Counted from the first letter of the stretch, positions 12,224-22,237 are shown. The stretch: DNA of 39,397 nt from Chlorobaculum thiosulfatiphilum (GCF_006265165.1 NZ_VDCH01000023.1:1-39397), one strand, 5' to 3'. The notes: generated by a model not told the origin, from the sequence alone. Numbers and translations: made by a program.

Positions 12224-13861
12224 TCACTCCCCACCAACGCCGCCATACCTAATCCCCGCCAATGCGGTCATCTCCTGCTTCCAGCTTACCAGATCATCGA
12301 CGGTGAAGCGGTTGAGGTGGTTGTGGCCGCAGGCTCTGGCCATGACCTGCATCATGCTGACTGAGTTGCGCAGGAAGCGGGAAACCCGCTGCGCGGCATG
12401 GTCGATCGAGAGGCGCTGGCGCAGCTCGGGGTCTTGCGTCGCGACGCCGACCGGGCAATGGTTGTTGTGGCAGGCTCTCATTCCGAGGCATCCGGCGGCC
12501 TGGATCGCCGCGTTGCCAAGGGCGACGGCGTCGGCTCCGAGGGCGAGCGCTTTGATGAAGTCGGACTCGGTGCGCAGACCGCCGGTGATGATGAGGCTGA
12601 CGTGGCTGGCGGCGCTTTTGTCGAGGTGCCGCCGCGCTCGCGCCAGAGCCGGGATGGTCGGAACGGAGATGTTGTTCTTCAGCAGGTTGGGTGACGCGCC
12701 GGTGCCCCCGCCGCGCCCGTCGAGTATGACGTAGTCCGCGCCCGCTTCGATGGCGAAGTCGAGGTCGGCTTCGATGTGCTGCGCCGAGAGCTTGAAGCCC
12801 ACCGGAATGCCGCCGGTCGCATCCCGGACGCGCCCGGCCATTTCGGCGAACTCTTCCGGCGTACGCAGATTGCGGAAGTGCGACGGGGCATGGGCATCGC
12901 GATGCGGTTCGAGGCCGCGAACGCGGGCGATCTCCTCGGTGACCTTGTCAGACGGAAGCAACCCGCCCACTCCGGTTTTGGCAGCCTGCCCGGCCTTGAA
13001 GTGAAACGCCTGGCAACGGGTGACCTGCTCGATGTCGAAGCCGAACTCCGCCGGAGCGAGTTCGTAAAAGTAGCGGGAGTTTTCGGCCCTTTCAGCTTCG
13101 AGCATTCCGCCTTCGCCGGAGCAGATGCCGGTACCAGCAAGTTCGGCCCCTCGGGCCAGGGCGATCTTGACTTCGCGGCTGAGCGCGCCGTAGCTCATGT
13201 CGGTCACCAGCAAGGGAATTTCGAGGCGAAGCGGCCTCTTGGCGCGAGGGCCGATGACCACGCCGGATCCGACTGGCGCATCGTCGTCGAGCGGCTGGAC
13301 GGCGAGCTGCGCGGTGAGGATCTGGATATCGTCCCATTTCGGCAGGAGGTCGCCCGGCACGCCCATCGCCGAAACCGCCCCTTGCGCTGAAAAGATGGCG
13401 GGATCGGTTTCGGCAAGCTGATGAATGTGACTGTTGTGAGGCTCCTCAGGGCCGCCGTGGATGTCGGCGTAGAGGCCCTGGTATGCCTCGCGATGAAAAG
13501 GCTGGGGATGTCGGCGCGCCCACTCGGCAATCTCGTTTTCATCGACCAGCACCGCATCGCGCTCCCGGTCGATCCACGCCTGGAACCGGTGCAGCGCCTC
13601 CTTGTTGTTGTACTCGCTCACGCCGGTATCGAGGCGATAATCCCAGTTATGCAGTCCGCAGACGAGGTTGCTGCCTTTCACGAAACCATCCGCCATAATG
13701 CCGCCGCGGTGCAAGCAGCGGCCGTAGAGCACCGAGACCTCCTCTCCGCGCCGGATCACGACCAGGTCAACCTCGCCAACGAGCGCATAGCTCGGCATTC
13801 TCTCTTGTAGTTCGCTCCAGGTCGCGACTTTAACCTTCTTCGGTGATACGCTGTGACTCAT
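12224..13861 (-). CDS. Rieske [2Fe-2S] / glutamate synthase-like FMN oxidoreductase fusion
   Basis: The 545-aa protein joins a Rieske ferredoxin domain (about 1-110) to the FMN-binding barrel of the glutamate synthase large subunit (about 150-530). The Rieske ligands are C49-x-H51 (CLHRGG) and C68-x2-H71 (CGLHNW). The GltB-like part has GVGGLLPSDK, ILDGRGGGTGASP, and the iron-sulfur cysteines C458, C464 and C469 in CLGMRACHNNHCPVGVA. There is no amidotransferase domain, so it cannot release ammonia from glutamine as normal GltB does. Its substrate is unknown; the Rieske centre probably passes electrons to or from the flavin. The start ATG 13861 fits. It seems monocistronic. Confidence 0.88.
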   Translation of the reverse strand: MSHSVSPKKVKVATWSELQERMPSYALVGEVDLVVIRRGEEVSVLYGRCLHRGGIMADGFVKGSNLVCGLHNWDYRLDTGVSEYNNKEALHRFQAWIDRERDAVLVDENEIAEWARRHPQPFHREAYQGLYADIHGGPEEPHNSHIHQLAETDPAIFSAQGAVSAMGVPGDLLPKWDDIQILTAQLAVQPLDDDAPVGSGVVIGPRAKRPLRLEIPLLVTDMSYGALSREVKIALARGAELAGTGICSGEGGMLEAERAENSRYFYELAPAEFGFDIEQVTRCQAFHFKAGQAAKTGVGGLLPSDKVTEEIARVRGLEPHRDAHAPSHFRNLRTPEEFAEMAGRVRDATGGIPVGFKLSAQHIEADLDFAIEAGADYVILDGRGGGTGASPNLLKNNISVPTIPALARARRHLDKSAASHVSLIITGGLRTESDFIKALALGADAVALGNAAIQAAGCLGMRACHNNHCPVGVATQDPELRQRLSIDHAAQRVSRFLRNSVSMMQVMARACGHNHLNRFTVDDLVSWKQEMTALAGIRYGGVGGE

Positions 13862-14393
13862 TTCAGGTTTGGACTGATTGACTGTGTTTTTCTGTGGAGC
13901 CGGAAAAGGCGCAAAAGAGCAGGCGGATGAGCAGAAGAACTATCATTTGACGCAGAGATGCCGACCGGCATACACCTGCACTGGAACAAAAAAAGTCGGG
14001 AAATGGAGAAGTGTGATACAAGTTCCGCATACCTTTCTGCTGCTATCGCGTTGAAAGCGGATCGGATTGAAAGGGACCGTGGACGGCTCTCTCTGGCCGG
14101 AAAACCGCGCTCTTCCCGAAACAATCGCGAATGTTCAGCGGCAGGGCGTCGAGCCAGTCTCTCCTGCAATGTAACCAACAGAGGACGTTATTCCATTGGT
14201 GCGCCACGAGCAGACAAGGGAACCGGCGCATGGAAAGGCAAGGCTTGAGGCCCTTTATCGGGAGGCATCATTTCACGAATCTGGTAAAATGCTACTGACG
14301 CGCAACGATGCGCCGCTTCAATTCGGCCACGGTTCCGCCAAATATCCAGCCACCATGACTCCCGATAACCTCCGTAAGGTCGGAAAGCAATCG
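13862..14393. other. 532-bp intergenic stretch, no gene recognised
   Basis: Both strands have short open frames, but none has family character or good start signals. I see only a small palindrome, TGCCG-AC-CGGCA (13959-13970). The GC content is moderate. The space may hold a promoter for the Rieske fusion gene and the 3' end of the next transcript. Confidence 0.5.
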
Positions 14394-14996
14394 CTATCGA
14401 CCGGGATTCGTCGCAGGTATCCAATCCCCCGCGCCGTTCGACTCGACTTTTGCCGTCAGAGCGGCCTCTTCCAGCGCTCGTTTTCCGCACTCCGGGCAGT
14501 AGCCATGCGTAAATTGAGTGTTCGAGTGCTGGCCGAAATACTCCTCCAGCTCCGTCCACTCGCCATCCTTGTCACGAATTTTCTTGCATTCGGCGCAGAT
14601 CGGCAGAAATGACTCAAGCACCTGAATCTCCGACAGCGCTTTGCGCAGCTTTTCGGCAATCTGGCGCTCGTGGTCGAGCATTTGCCGCATTCTGGCCACA
14701 GACCATCCGATGGCGATGAATGCAGCAAAACGAGTCATCGTGCCCCATATTTCATAGAAATTCGATGAATAGGAGTGGCCCGCGAAAATATCCGCCAAAA
14801 ACCAGCTTATTCCACTCAGCACAACCGCCGCGATTGCCGCCGACAAGCCGAATCGCCATGCGGCATATGCAATCGGCACGAAATAGAAAACAAAAAAACT
14901 CAGCTCGTAGCCCGTAAACCAGTCCAGTCCGCCGAGCATGGCGATCCCGGCTATGACTGCGACCATCCGCAAGCTGGGCGCTGGCTTGTTGTTCAT
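14394..14996 (-). CDS. Membrane protein with CxxC...CxxC tail (sensor-like, no kinase)
   Basis: The 200-aa protein has an N-terminal membrane region with about three or four hydrophobic segments (roughly 10-28, 32-50, 52-72 and 85-100), a short predicted coiled coil (about 101-130), and a C-terminal domain starting LPICAECKKIRDKDGEW. C134, C137, C167 and C170 could bind a metal. Similar LPIC-x-x-CKKIRD tails follow PAS or receiver domains in many signalling proteins, and FTGYELSFFVFYFVPI resembles the membrane part of some histidine kinases. Here no kinase, cyclase or receiver domain is present, so it may be a stand-alone input or adaptor. The start is ATG 14996. Confidence 0.75.
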   Translation of the reverse strand: MNNKPAPSLRMVAVIAGIAMLGGLDWFTGYELSFFVFYFVPIAYAAWRFGLSAAIAAVVLSGISWFLADIFAGHSYSSNFYEIWGTMTRFAAFIAIGWSVARMRQMLDHERQIAEKLRKALSEIQVLESFLPICAECKKIRDKDGEWTELEEYFGQHSNTQFTHGYCPECGKRALEEAALTAKVESNGAGDWIPATNPGR

Positions 14997-15644
14997 GTGA
15001 TTTTCCTTGTTGGAGCGAACGAAATGATCAGCGGCGACAACCGATTCTCGTTACAATTTGCAAACAGAACGCCGCGCCAGTGATCGCCTCTCGATTGAAC
15101 ATTTGAACGCAGATTCTCATGCTACTTGAAAACAACTGGGGACATTCTCTCGATTTTTTTTCATCCGCTCGAATAGACTCCTGACAATCTCAAAAGTAAC
15201 GATAAAAAATATACGGAAAAGTACTTTGTTAATAAACACACAGAACCATGACCGATTTTATGGGCGCCTCTAAAAAGTGTCATGAGCGGCCTGAGTGCAA
15301 GGCGGATGCTGCGCAGAAACCAGAGTGTCAGACAGAACGTGAGGATTTTGAGCACTACCCAAACACGCAATACGTTTTCAGAGCTGCCGTTATCAAAACC
15401 CGGATATTTGCACGAAAATTCAGCGTCATCGGCAGTCTCACCGCTTCACGATTCTACGAAAGTTCATTGCCTGCGAGACGGGCTGGCGAGTGCTCTTCCG
15501 GCACACCGTTGGCGGCGACAACATTCCGGAAAAATCAGGAACGGGCAGTGTCTGAAAAACCTTGCCTTACAGAGCCAAATGTTTAACTTTTACGACATTT
15601 CCCGGCCATCGGGCCGGGATTCGCCAACCTATTTCGCTATCCGG
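14997..15644. other. 648-bp intergenic stretch with repeat-like segment
   Basis: No convincing gene is seen. The segment about 15262-15375, starting GGGCGCCTCTAAAAA, has the feel of a dispersed noncoding repeat; it opens short frames on both strands without family character. I could not test whether it recurs elsewhere. The rest holds A+T-rich DNA (15140-15245) and the leader of cysS. Confidence 0.4.
15601..15618 (+). promoter_or_regulatory. Hairpin in the cysS leader
   Basis: CCCGGCC and GGCCGGG form a perfect 7-bp stem around the loop ATCG, 26 nt upstream of the cysS ATG. No T-run follows, so it is not a simple terminator. It may be a structured 5' UTR or an operator; it has no T-box features that I can see. 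Confidence 0.4.
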
Positions 15645-17099
15645 ATGTCCTCTTCTCTCGCTATCTACAACTCCCTCAGCCGCACGAAGGAACCGTTCGA
15701 ACCGCTTCATCCCGGCATCGCCACCATCTACGTCTGCGGGCCGACCGTCTATGGACACGCGCACCTCGGCCACGCCAAGAGCTATGTGTCGTTCGACGTG
15801 GTGGTGCGCTGGATGCGCCATCTGGGGCTGAAGGTCAAATATGTGCAGAATATCACCGACGTGGGCCATCTGACCGACGACGCCGACGAGGGGGAGGACA
15901 AGATTCAGAAGCAGGCGCGGCTCGAGAAGACAGAGCCGATGGAGATCGCGCAGTACTACACGCGCAGTTTCTACGACGATATGGACAGGCTCGGCGTCGA
16001 GCGCCCGAACATCGCGCCGACGGCGACGGGGCACATTCCGGAGCAGATCGCGCTGGTGGAGCGGCTGGTCGAAACCGGCCACGCTTACGAATCCGGCGGC
16101 AACGTCTATTTCGATGTCAACTCGTTCGCGGGCTACGGCAAGCTCTCGGGACGCACCGACCAGGCGGCGTTGCAGTCGGGCGGGCGCGTCGCGGAGCGCT
16201 CGGAGAAGCGCAACCCGTCGGACTTCGCGCTCTGGAAAAAGGCCGAAGCGAGCCACATCATGAAGTGGCAATCACCGTGGGGCGAAGGCTATCCCGGCTG
16301 GCATCTGGAGTGCTCCGCGATGGCGATGAAGTATCTCGGCGAGACCATCGACATCCACGGCGGCGGCATGGAGAACAAGTTCCCGCACCACGACTGCGAG
16401 ATCGCCCAGTCCGAAGCGGCCACCGGCAAGCCCTTCGTGCGCTACTGGATGCACAACAACATGGTGACGGTTGACGGCGTCAAGATGGGCAAGTCGCTGA
16501 AAAACTTCGTCAACCTCAAGGAGCTGTTCAACACCTTCGATCCGCTGGTGATCCGCTTCTTCATTCTGCAATCGCACTACCGCTCCCCGCTCGACTTCTC
16601 CGAAACGGCCATCAAAGCATCGCAGTCGGGATTCGAGAAGTTGCAGGAGACCTATCGGCGAGTGCTTGAGGCAGCGGACGGCAAGGGGCAGCTCGATGTG
16701 GCCGCGTTCGAGCAGAAAATCACCGACGCCTTGAACGACGATTTCAACACCCCGGTGGCTATTTCGGTGATCTTTGAATTTGTCAAGGCGGTAAACGGAA
16801 CGCTTGACAAAGAAGGACTCGACGCCAACACGAAAAAGTGTGCGCTCGATTATCTCGACGCCTACGCCGGAGCGGTGCTCGGCATCCTGAAAAGCCGCGA
16901 CGAGCTGCTTTCAGGAGAAAGCGGCGAGAGCGCCCGGACGCTCGACGAGGTGATGGCCGTGCTGCTCGAACTCCGCAAGGAGGCGCGCGCCAGCAAGGAT
17001 TTCGCCACCAGCGACAAAATCCGCGACCTGCTCCTCCAGCGTGGCATCGAAGTCAAGGACACCAAAGAGGGCGCCATCTGGTCAAAGAAAAAGAGCTAA
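15645..17099 (+). CDS. cysS: Cysteine--tRNA ligase
   Basis: CysS charges tRNA-Cys with cysteine. The 484-aa protein has the zinc-binding cysteine C31 in YVCGPTVYG, the HIGH-type motif HLGH (40-43), [31 protein letters not shown] and the KMSKS-type loop KMGKS. I choose ATG 15645 ([11 protein letters not shown]), the usual family start; the frame is open for 121 codons above it without family character, through intergenic DNA and the hairpin at 15601-15618. An alternative start, ATG 15582, would add 21 codons. It is one of only two plus-strand genes here and ends at a strong terminator. Confidence 0.96.
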   Translation: MSSSLAIYNSLSRTKEPFEPLHPGIATIYVCGPTVYGHAHLGHAKSYVSFDVVVRWMRHLGLKVKYVQNITDVGHLTDDADEGEDKIQKQARLEKTEPMEIAQYYTRSFYDDMDRLGVERPNIAPTATGHIPEQIALVERLVETGHAYESGGNVYFDVNSFAGYGKLSGRTDQAALQSGGRVAERSEKRNPSDFALWKKAEASHIMKWQSPWGEGYPGWHLECSAMAMKYLGETIDIHGGGMENKFPHHDCEIAQSEAATGKPFVRYWMHNNMVTVDGVKMGKSLKNFVNLKELFNTFDPLVIRFFILQSHYRSPLDFSETAIKASQSGFEKLQETYRRVLEAADGKGQLDVAAFEQKITDALNDDFNTPVAISVIFEFVKAVNGTLDKEGLDANTKKCALDYLDAYAGAVLGILKSRDELLSGESGESARTLDEVMAVLLELRKEARASKDFATSDKIRDLLLQRGIEVKDTKEGAIWSKKKS

Positions 17100-17102
17100 A
17101 CG

Positions 17103-17135
17103 AAAAAAGCCGGAGCGATTCAAACTCCGGCTTTT
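17103..17135. terminator. Bidirectional terminator between cysS and manC
   Basis: AAAAAAGCCGGAG (17103-17115) pairs with CTCCGGCTTTT (17125-17135) across a 9-nt loop. The A/T flanks make it work in both directions, ending the convergent cysS and mannose-1-phosphate guanylyltransferase transcripts. Confidence 0.9.
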
Positions 17136-17175
17136 CCTTTCTTTTCTTTCCTGTCCACCTCGTCCACCAGATTCC

Positions 17176-18300
17176 TTACAAAAACCCTTCCAACCCCGGC
17201 TCGCGCCGCATCATCTCCACCGCCTTGACCACCTTTTGCGACTCACCCGCCTTGCAGATAAGCAGCGCGTCGGGGGTATCGACCACGATGATGTCGTCCA
17301 CGCCGACGGTCACCACCGCCTTGCCGTGAGGCTTGCGGACGAAGACCTCCTTCGAGTCGATCATGATGACCTCGCTGCCGTCCATGTCGCGCCCTTCGAG
17401 GCCGAGGCCGACCTTGATGACTTCGTCCCAGCTACCGAGGTCGGTCCAGCCGAAATTCCCGGCGAGCATGTAAACCTTCTCGGCCTTCTCCATAATGCCG
17501 TAGGCGATCGAAACCGGGTGAATCCAGCTATAGACATCCTCGATCACCGAATCCTGCCGCTCGGTGCCGATAAAGGCGTGAACGTTCTGCATGTCCTCGA
17601 ACAGGTCGGGCAGCGAGCGGCGGTACTCGCGGCTGATGTCATCGACATGCCAGATGAACACTCCGCTGTTCCACCAGAAATCGCGGCTTTGCAGAAACTG
17701 CTCGGCGGTGGCGGTGTCTGGCTTCTCGGCAAAAGTTTTCACCCGGAACAGCGCAATTTCGTCGTCCGCCGGATCGTCGTTCTCTTCGCCGATCATAACC
17801 GACGGCTCGACCTGGATGTAGCCGTAGCGCGTCTCCGGGCGGTCGGGATGGATGCCGACGGTGATCAGGCCGCGCTGCTCGCGCGCCAGGCCCACGCCCT
17901 TGGTGATGGTCTTCAGGAACTGCTCCTCGTCGAGCACGAGATGGTCGGCGGGCAGCACGATGGTCACGGCGTCGGGATCGCGCTTGCGGATGAAGGTGGT
18001 CGCCAGCGCGATGCAGGTGGCCGTGTCGCGAATGGTGGGTTCGATGATGATATTGCCGGGATCGAAATCGGGAAGCGACTCGTTGACCAGGAGCCAGTGC
18101 TGCTTGCCGGTGATGATGAAGATGTTCTCCATCCGCACGGCCCCGGCGATTCGTTCGACCGTTTTGCGGATCATCGTTCCACCATCGAAGAAATGGAGGA
18201 ACTGCTTGGGAGACTTTTTCCTCGAAAGTGGCCAGAGCTTGCTCCCGCTGCCTCCCGCCATGACCACGGCATACACATGATTATCGGCAATCTGCTTCAT
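17176..18300 (-). CDS. manC: Mannose-1-phosphate guanylyltransferase
   Basis: It makes GDP-mannose from mannose-1-phosphate and GTP for cell-surface polysaccharides or glycosylation. The 374-aa length fits the single-domain form without the phosphomannose isomerase tail. Motifs: MAGGSGSKLWPLSRKKSPKQF at the N-terminus, IIIEPTIRDTATCIALA, VLPADHLV, FAEKPDT, WNSGVFIW and NFGWTDLGSWDE. The usual GGxGxRLWPLSR has lysine in place of arginine. It starts at ATG 18300, diverges from rsmG across 193 bp and converges on cysS. The specificity could in principle be for another hexose-1-phosphate. Confidence 0.9.
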   Translation of the reverse strand: MKQIADNHVYAVVMAGGSGSKLWPLSRKKSPKQFLHFFDGGTMIRKTVERIAGAVRMENIFIITGKQHWLLVNESLPDFDPGNIIIEPTIRDTATCIALATTFIRKRDPDAVTIVLPADHLVLDEEQFLKTITKGVGLAREQRGLITVGIHPDRPETRYGYIQVEPSVMIGEENDDPADDEIALFRVKTFAEKPDTATAEQFLQSRDFWWNSGVFIWHVDDISREYRRSLPDLFEDMQNVHAFIGTERQDSVIEDVYSWIHPVSIAYGIMEKAEKVYMLAGNFGWTDLGSWDEVIKVGLGLEGRDMDGSEVIMIDSKEVFVRKPHGKAVVTVGVDDIIVVDTPDALLICKAGESQKVVKAVEMMRREPGLEGFL

Positions 18301-18493
18301 TACATCGGTATCTTTATCGGTATCCTTCTGAACTTGCTACGACTAACCCAACTCTTGCGGATGAGCAATTTACAACATTTCCGCCAGAGCGGACTGGCTT
18401 TTCTGAAGAGTACGGAACATTTGCCATTGGCGTTAAAATGTCGTTTTTTTCTGTTGTACGCATCTGTTCACCATCGCAGCCGAATGATCTGTC

Positions 18494-19147
18494 ATGCCGA
18501 ATGACCCGCACCTGATCGAGGGACTCTGCCGCCAGCACGGCATCCCCGCCACAAAAAAAGCACTGATACTTCTGGAGCGTTACGCTGCTCTTCTGGACGA
18601 GTGGAACCTCAAGGTGAACCTCGTCAGCCGCAAGGAACATGCGCCGGTCATCATCAAGCATGTGTTTCACTCGATGCTGGTCGCCCGCATCCACGACTTC
18701 AAGCCTGGCGAGAAGGTGCTTGATCTCGGCACCGGCGGCGGCTTGCCGGGCATTCCGCTGGCTATCCTCTTTCCTGAAACCTCGTTTCTTCTGGTTGACT
18801 CCACCGGCAAAAAGATAGCGGCGTGCAAGTCGATGATCAAAGAGCTTGGCCTTGGTAATGCCATCGCCCTGCATACGCGGGTCGAGGAGCTGCGGGGGGT
18901 TATTTTCGATACCGTGCTGAGCCGTCAGGTCGCTCCACTCGAAGAGTTATGCGCCTACAGCGCCCGGCTGCTCAAGCGCGGCGGCGTACTCATTTGCCTC
19001 AAAGGAGGAAGCCTCAACGAGGAGATTGCCCAGGCCGTGCTGTCGCGGGAAAAGCATCTTGGATTCCCGGCATCCGTGGATCAGTTGCCAATAGGTGAGA
19101 TCGATCCGATGTTCTCTGAAAAGCAGATAGTCATCGCCCGCTGGTGA
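18494..19147 (+). CDS. rsmG: 16S rRNA (guanine-527-N7)-methyltransferase RsmG (GidB)
   Basis: RsmG methylates N7 of G527 in 16S rRNA using S-adenosylmethionine. The 217-aa protein has the SAM-binding motif [17 protein letters not shown], and [15 protein letters not shown] and KHVFHSML near the N-terminus, both typical of the family. The start ATG 18494 ([10 protein letters not shown]) is plausible but has no strong Shine-Dalgarno sequence. It converges on rplQ, with 60 bp between the stops. Loss of this gene elsewhere gives low-level streptomycin resistance. Confidence 0.95.
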   Translation: MPNDPHLIEGLCRQHGIPATKKALILLERYAALLDEWNLKVNLVSRKEHAPVIIKHVFHSMLVARIHDFKPGEKVLDLGTGGGLPGIPLAILFPETSFLLVDSTGKKIAACKSMIKELGLGNAIALHTRVEELRGVIFDTVLSRQVAPLEELCAYSARLLKRGGVLICLKGGSLNEEIAQAVLSREKHLGFPASVDQLPIGEIDPMFSEKQIVIARW

Positions 19148-19207
19148 TCGTGAAGATCGTGCGAACGATGACTACCGTGTTTTTATTCGGACAGAGAGAA
19201 AAGTAGC

Positions 19208-19681
19208 TTATTCGGCTGCTTCGCCGCCCTCTTTCTCCTGCGATTCTGCTTCGGCTTTCTTGGAACCTTTGACGCGCTTCGAGCGATCCTGCTTTGCGGC
19301 TACCGGCGCGGCTGACGGAGCCTCGGCATAGTCCACCAGCTCGATGACGGCCATCTTCGCGGCGTCGCCAAAGCGGGGTACGAGTTTGATGATACGGGTA
19401 TATCCACCGGGACGAGAACCAATCTTGCCCACGATCTCTTCGAAAAGCTCCCGGACAGCGTCCTTGTCGCGAAGGGCGCTAAAAATCTCACGCTGCGCGT
19501 GGTGAGTACCCTTGCGAGCCTTGGTGATGATTTTTTCGACAACCCTGCGGGTTTCCTTGGCTTTCGCCTCGGTCGTCTCGATTCGCTTGTAGATCAGCAA
19601 CTGAGTCGAAAGGTTCGACAGGGTTGCTTTTCTATGGGCGGCCGTTCTCCCGAGTTTCCTTGCTGGCTTGACTTTACGCAT
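19208..19681 (-). CDS. rplQ: 50S ribosomal protein L17
   Basis: L17 lies near the peptide exit tunnel of the 50S subunit. The core is standard ([17 protein letters not shown] near the start, GGYTRIIKL later). At 157 aa it is about 30 residues longer than the E. coli protein, because of a charged C-terminal tail rich in Lys, Glu and Ala. It is the last gene of the long translation cluster, 47 nt after rpoA. No clear terminator is visible in the 60-bp gap before the convergent rsmG. Confidence 0.98.
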   Translation of the reverse strand: MRKVKPARKLGRTAAHRKATLSNLSTQLLIYKRIETTEAKAKETRRVVEKIITKARKGTHHAQREIFSALRDKDAVRELFEEIVGKIGSRPGGYTRIIKLVPRFGDAAKMAVIELVDYAEAPSAAPVAAKQDRSKRVKGSKKAEAESQEKEGGEAAE

Positions 19682-19728
19682 TGCTTTTTTCCGCTCTCAT
19701 TGATGTTCAATAAAACAAATAGCCTTTC

Positions 19729-20715
19729 TCAACCCTTCATCTGGTAACGGGTAATATCCATTCCGAACTTCAGGTTGAACTTCTCGAGCTGCTCCTTCAG
19801 TTCTGTCAGCGACTTCTTGCCGAAGTTCTTGTAATTGAGCAACTCATCCTCTTTTCTGGAAACCAGATCGCCGAGCGTATCGATTTCGGCGAGCCTGAGG
19901 CAGTTGTGCGAACGAACCGAAAGATCGAGATCCTCGATCTTGGTATGCAGGAGCTTGCGCATGCTTTCGAACTCGTCATCAAGCTGCTTGTACTCCTCTT
20001 CCGAAAACTCCTCTTCGGTCGGAGAGAAGTTGGCGAAAAAGACGATATGGTCGTTGATAATCTTGCCTGCGAGACTGATGGCGTCATCGGGCGTGATCGA
20101 TCCGTCAGTCTCGACATCGAGAATCATCTTCTCGTAGTCGGTTCTCTGAGCGACGCGCGTATTCTCGACGGTCAGTTTGACATTTCTGATCGGGGTAAAG
20201 ATCGAATCGATAGCGATAAAGCCGATCGGCAATCCTTCACTGCGATTCTCCTCAGCTGGCACATAACCGCGTCCGCGTCCGACATAGATGTCGATGGTGA
20301 CGGAGGCTTCGGAGTTGATCGTAGCGATATGCATATCCTTGTTGAGCACCTCGAACTCGCCGTCATGGGCGACGATATCTCCGGCAAGAAACTCTTTCGG
20401 GCCGGCAAGGGTCAGGGTTGTTTTGCAACTACGCTTGCAGTTCGATCTGAAACGAACCTTCTTCAGGTTCAGCACAATCTCGGGCACATCCTCACGAACG
20501 CCCTCGATGGTTGAAAACTCGTGAAAAACACCATCTATCTTGATCCCGGTGATAGCAGCACCGGGAAGAGAGGCCAGCAGAACCCTTCTCATGGCATTGC
20601 CCAGCGTAACTCCGTATCCCCTTTCCAGCGGCTGGGCGATGAAGCGCCCGAAACTGCCGGTGTGGGTTGTTTCATCCACATCGATCTTTGCAGGCATCTG
20701 CATCTGGTATATCAT
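19729..20715 (-). CDS. rpoA: DNA-directed RNA polymerase subunit alpha
   Basis: The alpha subunit starts RNA polymerase assembly and contacts activators and UP elements. The 328-aa protein shows the N-terminal dimer domain ([34 protein letters not shown]) and, after a charged linker at about 230-250, the C-terminal helix-hairpin-helix domain ([29 protein letters not shown]). It sits between rpsD and rplQ, the usual alpha-operon position. Confidence 0.98.
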   Translation of the reverse strand: MIYQMQMPAKIDVDETTHTGSFGRFIAQPLERGYGVTLGNAMRRVLLASLPGAAITGIKIDGVFHEFSTIEGVREDVPEIVLNLKKVRFRSNCKRSCKTTLTLAGPKEFLAGDIVAHDGEFEVLNKDMHIATINSEASVTIDIYVGRGRGYVPAEENRSEGLPIGFIAIDSIFTPIRNVKLTVENTRVAQRTDYEKMILDVETDGSITPDDAISLAGKIINDHIVFFANFSPTEEEFSEEEYKQLDDEFESMRKLLHTKIEDLDLSVRSHNCLRLAEIDTLGDLVSRKEDELLNYKNFGKKSLTELKEQLEKFNLKFGMDITRYQMKG

Positions 20716-20744
20716 AGTCTTGCTACCTTAAGGATTCAAAAAAA

Positions 20745-21356
20745 TCACTTGGAGTACAACTCAACGACAAGCTGCTCGTTATAGGGCTCCTGCACATCTG
20801 CACGCTCGGGAACAGCAAGAAATACCGCTTTTTTGTTGGCTTTGTCCACCTGGACCCATGCCGGAATCCTCGATTCGGAGGCTTTGTTCAGCGAATCGGC
20901 CACGGCATCGAGATTGCGGCTCTTCTGTTTGAACTCTATCTGATCACCAGGAGCGATCAGATAGGAAGGAATGTTGACCTTCTTGCCGTTGATCAGAAGA
21001 TGACCGTGAGAAACGAGCTGACGAGCGCCTGCTCGCGACGGAGAGAACCCGCAGCGATAAACGACGTTATCGAAACGTCTTTCTAGCAGCTTCACCAGGT
21101 TGTCACCGGTAACGCCACGCTGCGAAACCGCTTTTTTGTAATAATTTCTGAACTGCTTTTCGAGGATGCCGTAAAGATATTTCATCTTCTGCTTTTCCCT
21201 CAACTGCAGTGCATACTCCGACACCTTGCCCTTGCGGGACTGACCGTGTTCGCCCGGAGCATACGGACGTCTTTCGAGATATTTTTCCGCCTTGGGAGAC
21301 AGCGCTATCCCTAACCTGCGTGATACTTTGGTAATTGACCCTCTGAATCGTGCCAT
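20745..21356 (-). CDS. rpsD: 30S ribosomal protein S4
   Basis: S4 is a primary binder of the 16S 5' domain and helps start 30S assembly; in E. coli it also represses the alpha operon. The 203-aa protein has the S4 RNA-binding fold ([28 protein letters not shown]). It lacks the N-terminal zinc cysteines, so it is the C-minus form. It lies 36 nt after rpsK. Confidence 0.98.
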   Translation of the reverse strand: MARFRGSITKVSRRLGIALSPKAEKYLERRPYAPGEHGQSRKGKVSEYALQLREKQKMKYLYGILEKQFRNYYKKAVSQRGVTGDNLVKLLERRFDNVVYRCGFSPSRAGARQLVSHGHLLINGKKVNIPSYLIAPGDQIEFKQKSRNLDAVADSLNKASESRIPAWVQVDKANKKAVFLAVPERADVQEPYNEQLVVELYSK

Positions 21357-21392
21357 AGCAATTGCTTCATTGAAAATTCTTGATATAAACCG

Positions 21393-21776
21393 TCAGACCC
21401 TTCTGCGCTTGGGCGGCCTGCAACCATTATGAGGCAGGGGCGTAATGTCGCGGATAGTCTTCACCTCCAGACCAGCTCCCTGAAGCGCTCTGATTGCGGC
21501 ATCGCGTCCGGCGCCAGGGCCTTTGATGAACACATCGACGTGACGCATGCCGAGATCAAAAGCCTCCTTGGCAGCAGCCTCGGAGGTGACCTGCGATGCG
21601 TACGGGGTATTTTTCTTGGATCCCTTGAAGCCGTTCTTGCCGGCGCTCGACCATGATACCGTATTGCCGAGCGTATCGGTAATAGTCACCATGACGTTGT
21701 TGAACGAAGCCTTGATATGGACGGTACCCTCCGGGGTAACCTTGACTTTCTTTTTTTTCCTGCTCGCTGTTGCCAT
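21393..21776 (-). CDS. rpsK: 30S ribosomal protein S11
   Basis: S11 lines the mRNA exit region on the platform of the 30S subunit together with S7 and S18. The 127-aa protein has a lysine-rich start and the conserved [19 protein letters not shown] and [14 protein letters not shown] segments, ending in the basic [10 protein letters not shown] tail. It lies 48 nt after rpsM. Confidence 0.98.
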   Translation of the reverse strand: MATASRKKKKVKVTPEGTVHIKASFNNVMVTITDTLGNTVSWSSAGKNGFKGSKKNTPYASQVTSEAAAKEAFDLGMRHVDVFIKGPGAGRDAAIRALQGAGLEVKTIRDITPLPHNGCRPPKRRRV

Positions 21777-21824
21777 GAGTCTGTCGGTGTTTTATCTCTC
21801 TTGTTTGCTTGATTGCTCCGAACC

Positions 21825-22202
21825 TTACTTCTTACCAGCCTTCTTCTTGCCGGCAACCGTCTTGCGCTTGCCTTTTCTGGTGCGGGCGTTGGTACTGGTG
21901 CGCTGGCCGCGTACCGGGAGTGAGCGCCTGTGGCGAAGACCACGGTAGCACCCGATATCCATCAAGCGTTTGATGGAAAGCTGCTGTTCAGCGCGAGCCT
22001 CACCTTCAACGGTGTACTCGTTGCCGATGATTTCCCTGATAGCGTGCGCCTCCTGGTCGCTCAACTCGGAGATTTTCTTTTCAGGAGCGATTCCGGCTTT
22101 GGCGAGTATGTTCTTGGCGGATGTTTTTCCGATGCCATAAACATAGGTCAAGCCGATGACCGCATGCTTGTTCAATGGCAAATTAACTCCAGCTAACCTC
22201 AT
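21825..22202 (-). CDS. rpsM: 30S ribosomal protein S13
   Basis: S13 sits in the head of the 30S subunit and bridges to the 50S and the P-site tRNA. The 125-aa protein begins [13 protein letters not shown] and has the helix-turn-helix [16 protein letters not shown] and the basic [15 protein letters not shown] segment with a Lys-rich tail. It lies 35 nt after rpmJ. Confidence 0.98.
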   Translation of the reverse strand: MRLAGVNLPLNKHAVIGLTYVYGIGKTSAKNILAKAGIAPEKKISELSDQEAHAIREIIGNEYTVEGEARAEQQLSIKRLMDIGCYRGLRHRRSLPVRGQRTSTNARTRKGKRKTVAGKKKAGKK

Positions 22203-22237
22203 ATGTTTTTCTCAAATCTGTTGATTGTTCCTGAAGA

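Noticed and set aside
14043-14231. 62-codon minus-strand frame in the gap after the Rieske fusion gene
   Set aside because: No family character, no good ribosome-binding site, Trp/Cys/Arg-rich composition typical of noncoding DNA.
15161-15370. 69-codon minus-strand frame with hydrophobic start
   Set aside because: It overlies the repeat-like segment, lacks a convincing start, and looks like a chance translation of a noncoding repeat.
17041-18504. 487-codon plus-strand open frame across manC
   Set aside because: It overlaps the cysS end, the bidirectional terminator and all of manC; only the minus strand makes sense as protein.
19148-19207. ATCGT-GCGA-ACGAT hairpin between rsmG and rplQ as a terminator
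   Set aside because: The stem is only 5 bp and no T-run follows it closely on either strand.
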